From the NCBI RefSeq assembly GCF_022780145.1, contig NZ_JALEXO010000062.1, positions 1 through 19,413 on the forward strand: 19,413 bases of DNA, in the 5' to 3' direction. The notes under the pieces are model-generated. The model was not told where the DNA came from and did not search any database. It saw only the letters and a program-made list of their open reading frames with translations. The translations under genes and the position numbers were made by a program. Source of the stretch: Intestinibacter sp. (lineage in GTDB: Bacteria > Bacillota > Clostridia > Peptostreptococcales > Peptostreptococcaceae). Of this stretch, positions 14,824 through 19,413 are shown piece after piece (the stretch's first letter is position 1; each line of letters opens with the position of its first letter).

Positions 14824-15219
14824 TTGAAAAATAAAAAAAGAAATTGTGACACAAAAAATAATGAACAATCTCAAAATAACAATACAAATTCTCAAAGCAA
14901 TAATACAAACGAACAAACTCAATCAAAATTATGCTACTTCTCATCTACTGATTACATAGTTTTAGCTTCTACTCTAGCAATTGCATTGGGAGAAGAATTA
15001 TCACAAATTGATTTAAATATACTGTCTACTTTTTTTGCTGTTTTATCAGATGAATTAGCACTGATTACAGCAGTTCAAAGCTGTAACACTGGAGAAGAAG
15101 AAATATTCGTCCCTCCCGTGCCAGATGTTGCAGTCACCTCACCTGATAACAAATCAAAATCTCCAAAACGAAAAAGATGTTCAAAAAAAATAGTTAAAAG
15201 AAAGATTAAAAAGAAATAA
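14824..15219 (+). CDS. Small protein with Asn/Gln-rich start and Lys/Arg-rich end
   Basis: The protein has 131 residues and starts at TTG, with GAGGTGAT about 7 nt upstream. Residues 1-35 are rich in Asn, Gln, Ser and Thr. Residues 41-86 form a compact helical domain with alternating hydrophobics (DYIVLASTLAIALGEELSQ then DLNILSTFFAVLSDELALI). I have seen similar short helical domains in unnamed clostridial small proteins. Residues 97-108 are Pro-rich, and the last 20 are Lys/Arg-rich. There is no clear signal peptide; the middle helix is only moderately hydrophobic. A basic tail could bind nucleic acid or acidic surfaces, but no function is claimed. It sits between a divergent amidase and the SpoIVB-like gene, so a sporulation link is possible. 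A CATATATAT box at 14781-14789 is a weak candidate sporulation -10 element. Confidence 0.8.
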   Translation: MKNKKRNCDTKNNEQSQNNNTNSQSNNTNEQTQSKLCYFSSTDYIVLASTLAIALGEELSQIDLNILSTFFAVLSDELALITAVQSCNTGEEEIFVPPVPDVAVTSPDNKSKSPKRKRCSKKIVKRKIKKK

Positions 15220-15251
15220 AATCAAAGATACTTAAAATTTTATTTCTTTTT
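15208..15251 (+). terminator. AT-rich hairpin terminator after the small protein gene
   Basis: Fifteen-base arms (15208-15222 and 15237-15251) are perfectly complementary, contain only one G-C pair, and flank a 14-nt loop. The left arm includes the last codons and the stop. A T-rich tract follows. The stem is weak, so read-through into the SpoIVB-like gene is possible. The rest of the gap to 15398 is AT-rich without other structure apart from the possible promoter below. Confidence 0.5.
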
Positions 15252-15336
15252 ATTTTTATTTTAGTTTATTTCAATAATCGATATTTATGCTCTGTTTATT
15301 TATGAAATCTACGGTTACCTTGAAGTTGATTTCCAA

Positions 15337-15367
15337 GCATTAAAAAATAACTTTTGCAAAATATAAT
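15337..15367 (+). promoter_or_regulatory. Possible sporulation-type promoter of the SpoIVB-like gene
   Basis: GCATT (15337-15341), 16 nt, then AAAATATAAT (15358-15367) loosely resembles forespore sigma-F/sigma-G promoters (a G-pyrimidine-ATA -35 element with about 16 nt to the -10). The -10 half is a poor match and AT-rich sequence gives such hits by chance. It is listed because a SpoIVB-type gene is expected to be forespore-expressed. Confidence 0.25.
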
Positions 15368-15410
15368 ATTAAAGCACCAACAAAACTAAAGAAAGAAGGT
15401 GTTTACAAGT

Positions 15411-16394
15411 TTGAAAACTAAAGCTTTCAGTAAAAAAACAAAATGGTGTAACTTAAATAATTTATTTTTAATTTGTACTATCCTTTTACTATATTTTTTC
15501 ATGAATAGTGTAAATTATGCATATTCATTTGAAAAAAACGACGAAAAATATTTAATACCTATTGGAAAAGTAATACAGATAGATGGAGAGCTAGAAAATT
15601 TAATTGTAAGAAATGAAGTTAAAGGCTGTCCATTAAAAAGCGGTGATTTAATACTAGAAGCACAGGAAATTCCAATAAAAGATTTTTGTCAGCTATCGGA
15701 TGTATTTTTTTCTTCATCTGATGAGAATTTTAAAATTAAAATCAAAAGAGGAAATCAAATAAAAAACGTAATTTGCAACAGAGAAGCTCTGAAAAAAATC
15801 AACTTCAACAACGCCATCTCAGGATTTGCGACTTTAACGTATATAAATCCTGAAAATAACGAATTTGGGGCTGTAGGGCACTCCATAAATATAGGAAATA
15901 CAAAGCAAATACCAATTAAATACGGTAGTATCTCTACAACCACAAATTTAGATATAGAAAAATCATCTCGAGGAAGCGTAGGATGTATAAATGCTAATAA
16001 AAATTATATAATTGGTAATTTTAATAAAAACACAGAATACGGAATAAAAGGCTTTACTAAAAACATAGATTTTTCTTATGAAGATAAATATAAAGTAGCT
16101 GATTTAGACGAAGTAAAATTAGGAAAAGCACAAATAATATTGCAAAATACACAAAATAAATGCATAAAATACGATATTGAAATATTAAAAATTGAAAATC
16201 AATATTCTCCAGCACCTAAAACATTTAAAATAAAAATTACAGATAAAAATTTATTAAAAGAAACTGGAGGAATTGTCCAAGGTATGAGCGGTACGCCAAT
16301 TGTCCAAAATGGTAAAATAATAGGAGCTATATCCCATGCCCTAGAAAACAATCCTGAAGTAGGATATGGCGTTTATATAAAATGGATGCTGTAA
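15411..16394 (+). CDS. spoIVB: SpoIVB-like S55 serine peptidase with PDZ domain
   Basis: SpoIVB is made in the forespore, crosses into the intermembrane space and cleaves SpoIVFA, releasing pro-sigma-K processing in Bacillus. This 327-residue protein has an N-terminal hydrophobic helix (about 17-34), a PDZ-like domain (about 46-128) and an S55 peptidase domain. The catalytic triad is visible: His157 in GAVGHSI, Asp278 in IKITD and Ser293 in GMSGTPI. The Asp-to-Ser spacing of 15 equals that of Bacillus SpoIVB (Asp363, Ser378). The protein ends at IKWML, without the short tail found after this motif in Bacillus (426 residues). The start is chosen as TTG at 15411, 9 nt after AAGGTG; an in-frame GTG at 15399 overlaps that ribosome site. 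C. difficile is, as I recall, known to carry two SpoIVB-like proteins, and this could be the second. Confidence 0.92.
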   Translation: MKTKAFSKKTKWCNLNNLFLICTILLLYFFMNSVNYAYSFEKNDEKYLIPIGKVIQIDGELENLIVRNEVKGCPLKSGDLILEAQEIPIKDFCQLSDVFFSSSDENFKIKIKRGNQIKNVICNREALKKINFNNAISGFATLTYINPENNEFGAVGHSINIGNTKQIPIKYGSISTTTNLDIEKSSRGSVGCINANKNYIIGNFNKNTEYGIKGFTKNIDFSYEDKYKVADLDEVKLGKAQIILQNTQNKCIKYDIEILKIENQYSPAPKTFKIKITDKNLLKETGGIVQGMSGTPIVQNGKIIGAISHALENNPEVGYGVYIKWML

Positions 16395-16405
16395 AAACAA
16401 AATAT

Positions 16406-16446
16406 CTAAAAATAATCTCTGTATATATTTCAGAGATTATTTTTAG
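16406..16446 (+). terminator. Terminator after the SpoIVB-like gene
   Basis: A perfect 16-bp stem, CTAAAAATAATCTCTG (16406-16421) with its complement (16431-16446), has a 9-nt loop and begins 12 nt after the stop codon. The T-run lies inside the right arm (TTATTTTTAG). It separates this gene from the PBP gene, which has its own promoters. Confidence 0.75.
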
Positions 16447-16552
16447 TAGTCATAACAAATATAAGCCTATACATATTTATTTTATAGAAGTAAAAAAATC
16501 CTTATTCTTTTTTAGCTACCAATTAGATATCACTTAATAATATTAATTATTA

Positions 16553-16582
16553 TTGTTGAATTTAGTATTTTAAGGATATAAT
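16553..16582 (+). promoter_or_regulatory. Distal promoter of the PBP gene
   Basis: TTGTTG (16553-16558), 18 nt, then TATAAT (16577-16582) fits a housekeeping promoter. It would give a leader of about 100 nt before the PBP start. A GGGGAGG sequence at 16592-16598 in this leader looks like a ribosome site, but no start codon follows at a usable distance. Confidence 0.5.
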
Positions 16583-16657
16583 TATATAATAAGGGGAGGT
16601 ATATTTACTTACGTATTTCTTACAAATTTTTATTAACTATAAAAAGCACTTAAAATA

Positions 16658-16666
16658 TGTTATAAT
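16658..16666 (+). promoter_or_regulatory. Proximal extended -10 promoter of the PBP gene
   Basis: TGTTATAAT is an exact extended -10 element (TGnTATAAT) with no good -35. Transcription would start about 20 nt before the PBP start codon, leaving the AAGGAGG ribosome site intact. It probably works together with the distal promoter. Confidence 0.5.
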
Positions 16667-16691
16667 TATGCATTAAGTAAGGAGGTATATA

Positions 16692-19385
16692 ATGAGCAGA
16701 GATAATGATGATAAAAATAAAATCAGAAGAAGAAAAGTTAGTTCTTCCAAAACTGATGTAACTAAAAACACATCTAAAAATGATTATAAAAAAGTTTCAT
16801 CAAAACCTAAAAAGCACAGAAAAAGAAGTAAAATTAAAATTTTTGGTATACTAATTTTATTTATGTTGGTAACAGGTGTTGCTGTCGGTTCAGCACTAGT
16901 TTTCTCATCTTTAAGAGATACCGCTGTAGTTACTAAAGGTGTACTTGATCAAAAAACTTACAGTAAAACTGTCTTAAAATACGCAGATGGTGGTACTTTG
17001 GCAGAAGCTGAAACAGGAGATAAAAAGGAGCCTCTTAAGAAGTTAAATAATGAAACTGTTAAAAAAGCCCTTATATCGATTGAAGATGCCAGATTTTATG
17101 AACATAACGGTGTCGATATAAAAGGTCTATTTAGATCTGTTGTAAAAACTCTCCTTGGACAAAAACAAGGTGGTAGTACAATACCTATGCAGGTCTCAAA
17201 ACTACTTTTAACCTCTCAAGATCAAACCCTAACTCGTAAAATAAAGGATATTTACTACGCTTACGAAATGAGTAAAACTGTAACCAAAGACGATATCTTG
17301 CTTACATACTTAAACAACATGTTTGTAGGTAATAGTTTTTATGGAATTGAAGCCGCTTCACAAGGGTATTTCAACAAAGCAGCTGAAAAGCTTACATTAC
17401 CTGAAGCAGCTATGTTAGTTGGTGCAACAAATAACCCATCAAGATATGCGCCTTATACTAAAATTAAGTTAGATGGTTCTGAACAAAGATCCGATTTAGA
17501 AAACAAATTATTATTTTATTCTCATACTTCAAATGATGGATTTGACGATCCTACTCAAGTAGAATTAAATATGATAGATAAATTATATTCTTGGGGCTTG
17601 ATTACTGACTACGATACATATATCCAACTAAAGAAGGGTACTATGGTAGTTAGAAAAGCTGTATTAAACGAAAATGCTGTCGGTAGAGCTAGAACAGTCC
17701 TTAAGAAAATGCTAGAAAATGAGTATATATCTCAAAGTGAATACGACCAAGCATGTATTGATGCAGCAAATGTTAAAATAGAAATACCTAAATCTATCGA
17801 AACTATAGTTTCTACAGTTGAAGATTATGTATATGAAGAAGTTATAGAAGCCTTAAAAGATCAAGGATACACTCGAGAAGAAGCTAATAACTTATATTAT
17901 AATGGTGGTTTACAAATCCAAACTACTATAGATTCTAATATGCAAGCTGAGCTTGAATCACAATATAATAATAGTTCCAACTTCCCTGTAAACTCTGGTA
18001 CTGATGTAAATGGTATAATGCAACCACAATCTGCCATGGTTATAATGGACTACCATAATGGTCAAATTAAATCTCTAATCGGTGGTAGAAATGTAAAAGG
18101 TAAGAGAACATTAAATAGAGCTACTAGCCCTTCTCAACCAGGTTCTGCAATTAAACCACTTTCTATCTATACACCTGCTATAGATACATTGGAGATGACT
18201 CAATCATCAGTATTTAGTGATGCTAGAGGTGGATATAAATTTGCTAAAAACCAAAAATGGAATCCATCTACAACTACTGCAGGTGCTGGAAATATGAGTT
18301 TACGTTTAGGTATGGCAAAATCTTCTAATACAGTTGCTGTAAAAGTCGCTGAAAGCTTAGGCGATGATTACGATGAATGTATAGATGTAATGATAGATTA
18401 CCTTAAGAATTTTGGTATAACTAGTGTTGTAGATAGTAAAACAAATAATTCTGCTACTACTGATAGAACATTCCCTTCTTTAACATTAGGAGGTATGGCT
18501 TATGGTATTTCTCCACTTGAAATGTCAGCAGCCTATGGTGCTTTAGCTAATGGTGGTGTTTATATAGAACCTACTGTATTCACTACAGTTAGTACTTATA
18601 GTGGCGAATTAATTGTAAAGGCTAATCCAGAAGAACACAGAGTTGTCGATGAAGAAGTAGCTTATGTAATGACAGATATGCTTAAAGCAGTAGTTACAGA
18701 AGGTACTGGTTCTAATGCTTCTATAGGAAGTATGCCTGTTGCTGGTAAAACTGGTACTACTAATAATAAATACTGTGTATGGTTTGTCGGATATACTCCA
18801 TATTATGTCGGTGCTACTTATATAGCAGATGACCCAGGTCGAAAAGACGCTAATGGAAATGTAATAAAAATGCGTTCTGTAGAGGGATCTAGTCCTGTAG
18901 CCGCTTCATTATGGGCTAGTGTTATGAAGCCTATACATGAAAATCTAGAAGTAATTGATTTTGAAGCCCCAGCTGGAATAAACTTCTACAAAATTAATTT
19001 AACAGATGGCGGAATATCTACTTACGGTTCTAAGGCAGCCTTTGTAAAAGGAACTTCTCCAACTAGAACAAGTAGCTATCAAGCTCCTGTACAAAATAAT
19101 ACTGGCACAGCTACACAACAACCACCTAATGAAACACCTGCTGGTGACGGAGACAACCCACCTACTAATAACGATACTGGTGAAACCGGTGGTACTGGCG
19201 AAACTGGCGGTGGTACTGGTGAAACTGGTGGTGGCACTGGCGAAACTGGCGGTGGTACTGGCGAAACCGGTGGTGGTACTGGTGAAACCGGTGGTGGCAC
19301 TGGCGAAACTGGCGGTGGTACTGGTGAAACTGGCGGTGGTACTGGTGAAACTGGTGGTGGCACTGGAACTCCAACCACACCTTAA
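16692..19385 (+). CDS. pbp1: Class A penicillin-binding protein (transglycosylase/transpeptidase)
   Basis: An 897-residue bifunctional enzyme that should polymerise lipid II and cross-link peptidoglycan. Residues 1-46 are a Lys/Arg-rich cytoplasmic tail, and 47-72 the membrane anchor. The GT51 domain (about 110-260) has EDARFYEHNG with Glu131, and GGSTIPMQ (160-167). The usual motif-III Arg-Lys-x-x-Glu reads RKIKD, so the second conserved Glu is Asp186. The transpeptidase domain (about 440-730) has SAIK (485-488), SSN (544-546) and KTGT (686-689), so it looks active. Residues 790-829 are a Pro/Thr/Asn-rich linker and 830-891 a GETGGGT repeat tail. An ideal AAGGAGG precedes the ATG, with two candidate promoters upstream. 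Its length and tail match my memory of C. difficile PBP1. It lies beside the SpoIVB-like gene but looks independently transcribed. Confidence 0.95.
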   Translation: MSRDNDDKNKIRRRKVSSSKTDVTKNTSKNDYKKVSSKPKKHRKRSKIKIFGILILFMLVTGVAVGSALVFSSLRDTAVVTKGVLDQKTYSKTVLKYADGGTLAEAETGDKKEPLKKLNNETVKKALISIEDARFYEHNGVDIKGLFRSVVKTLLGQKQGGSTIPMQVSKLLLTSQDQTLTRKIKDIYYAYEMSKTVTKDDILLTYLNNMFVGNSFYGIEAASQGYFNKAAEKLTLPEAAMLVGATNNPSRYAPYTKIKLDGSEQRSDLENKLLFYSHTSNDGFDDPTQVELNMIDKLYSWGLITDYDTYIQLKKGTMVVRKAVLNENAVGRARTVLKKMLENEYISQSEYDQACIDAANVKIEIPKSIETIVSTVEDYVYEEVIEALKDQGYTREEANNLYYNGGLQIQTTIDSNMQAELESQYNNSSNFPVNSGTDVNGIMQPQSAMVIMDYHNGQIKSLIGGRNVKGKRTLNRATSPSQPGSAIKPLSIYTPAIDTLEMTQSSVFSDARGGYKFAKNQKWNPSTTTAGAGNMSLRLGMAKSSNTVAVKVAESLGDDYDECIDVMIDYLKNFGITSVVDSKTNNSATTDRTFPSLTLGGMAYGISPLEMSAAYGALANGGVYIEPTVFTTVSTYSGELIVKANPEEHRVVDEEVAYVMTDMLKAVVTEGTGSNASIGSMPVAGKTGTTNNKYCVWFVGYTPYYVGATYIADDPGRKDANGNVIKMRSVEGSSPVAASLWASVMKPIHENLEVIDFEAPAGINFYKINLTDGGISTYGSKAAFVKGTSPTRTSSYQAPVQNNTGTATQQPPNETPAGDGDNPPTNNDTGETGGTGETGGGTGETGGGTGETGGGTGETGGGTGETGGGTGETGGGTGETGGGTGETGGGTGTPTTP
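19179..19364 (+). repeat. 21-bp coding tandem repeat (GETGGGT) in the PBP tail
   Basis: One 18-bp unit (GETGGT) and eight full 21-bp units (GETGGGT) lie head to tail, encoding residues 830-891. The units differ only at synonymous third positions (GGC/GGT and ACT/ACC). Units 1, 3 and 6 are identical, and units 2 and 8 are identical, hinting at multi-unit duplications. The tract is far more GC-rich than its surroundings. A slippage-prone, strain-variable copy number is expected. Confidence 0.95.
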
Positions 19386-19413
19386 TATTAAAATAATATA
19401 ATTTAACATATCA

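Noticed and set aside
16395..16691. Riboswitch or T-box leader before the PBP gene
   Set aside because: No T-box motif, conserved aptamer elements or terminator/antiterminator pair were visible beyond the terminator of the preceding gene.
19179..19364. CRISPR-like repetition
   Set aside because: Units are directly adjacent, without spacers, and encode protein in frame; no cas genes are present.
18999..19409. Open frames on the minus strand and in another plus frame across the repeat tail (Pro/Val-rich, Ser/Thr-rich and His/Gln-rich proteins)
   Set aside because: A 21-bp repeat without stop codons opens several frames by itself; they have low-complexity products and overlap the well-supported PBP frame.

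Overview
The window looks like chromosomal DNA of a spore-forming, very AT-rich Firmicute of the class Clostridia. The low GC content, strong GGAGG/AGGTG ribosome-binding sites, frequent TTG and GTG starts, a SpoIVB-type sporulation peptidase and a class A penicillin-binding protein with a Gly-Glu-Thr-Gly-Gly-Gly-Thr tail all point this way. Gene content and the PBP tail match my recollection of Clostridioides difficile or a very close Peptostreptococcaceae relative. That species call is inference, not a search result.

Left part (1-5571, all minus strand). The left edge cuts a one-helix membrane protein that is coupled to an upstream PadR-family repressor gene with a conspicuous palindromic operator. 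A terminator separates this pair from a four-gene operon read hflX, HEAT-repeat protein, YigZ/IMPACT-family protein, membrane-anchored protein with about 12 TPRs. The first three are packed with a 2-nt gap and a 14-nt overlap. HflX is a ribosome-associated GTPase, and its partners may serve translation or stress roles, but that is inference.

Middle part (5572-10572, minus strand). This is a two-gene unit: a 1260-residue protein, then a coiled-coil/Sel1 protein 17 nt downstream, closed by a terminator. The large protein joins an array of Sel1 repeats, a very acidic linker, a segment that looks like a RelE/ParE-type toxin fold, a complete SF1 (UvrD/Rep-like) helicase and a TPR-like/coiled-coil tail. 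It is the best candidate here for an undescribed system. A small cysteine-rich protein gene diverges from it and ends at a strong terminator shared with the next, convergent group.

Right part (10834-14734, minus strand). A run of genes reads amidase_3 cell-wall hydrolase, zinc-dependent phospholipase C-like protein without a signal peptide, ABC-F ATPase of the YfmM type, and a DUF1461 integral membrane protein. Gaps are 9 to 53 nt.

Far right (14824-19385, plus strand). Here lie an unrecognised small protein with Asn/Gln-rich and Lys/Arg-rich ends, a SpoIVB-like S55 serine peptidase, and the class A PBP. Together with the amidase these suggest a neighbourhood concerned with cell wall and sporulation. 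There are no rRNA or tRNA genes, insertion sequences, prophage genes or CRISPR arrays that I can see, and no gene-free stretch exceeds 300 nt.
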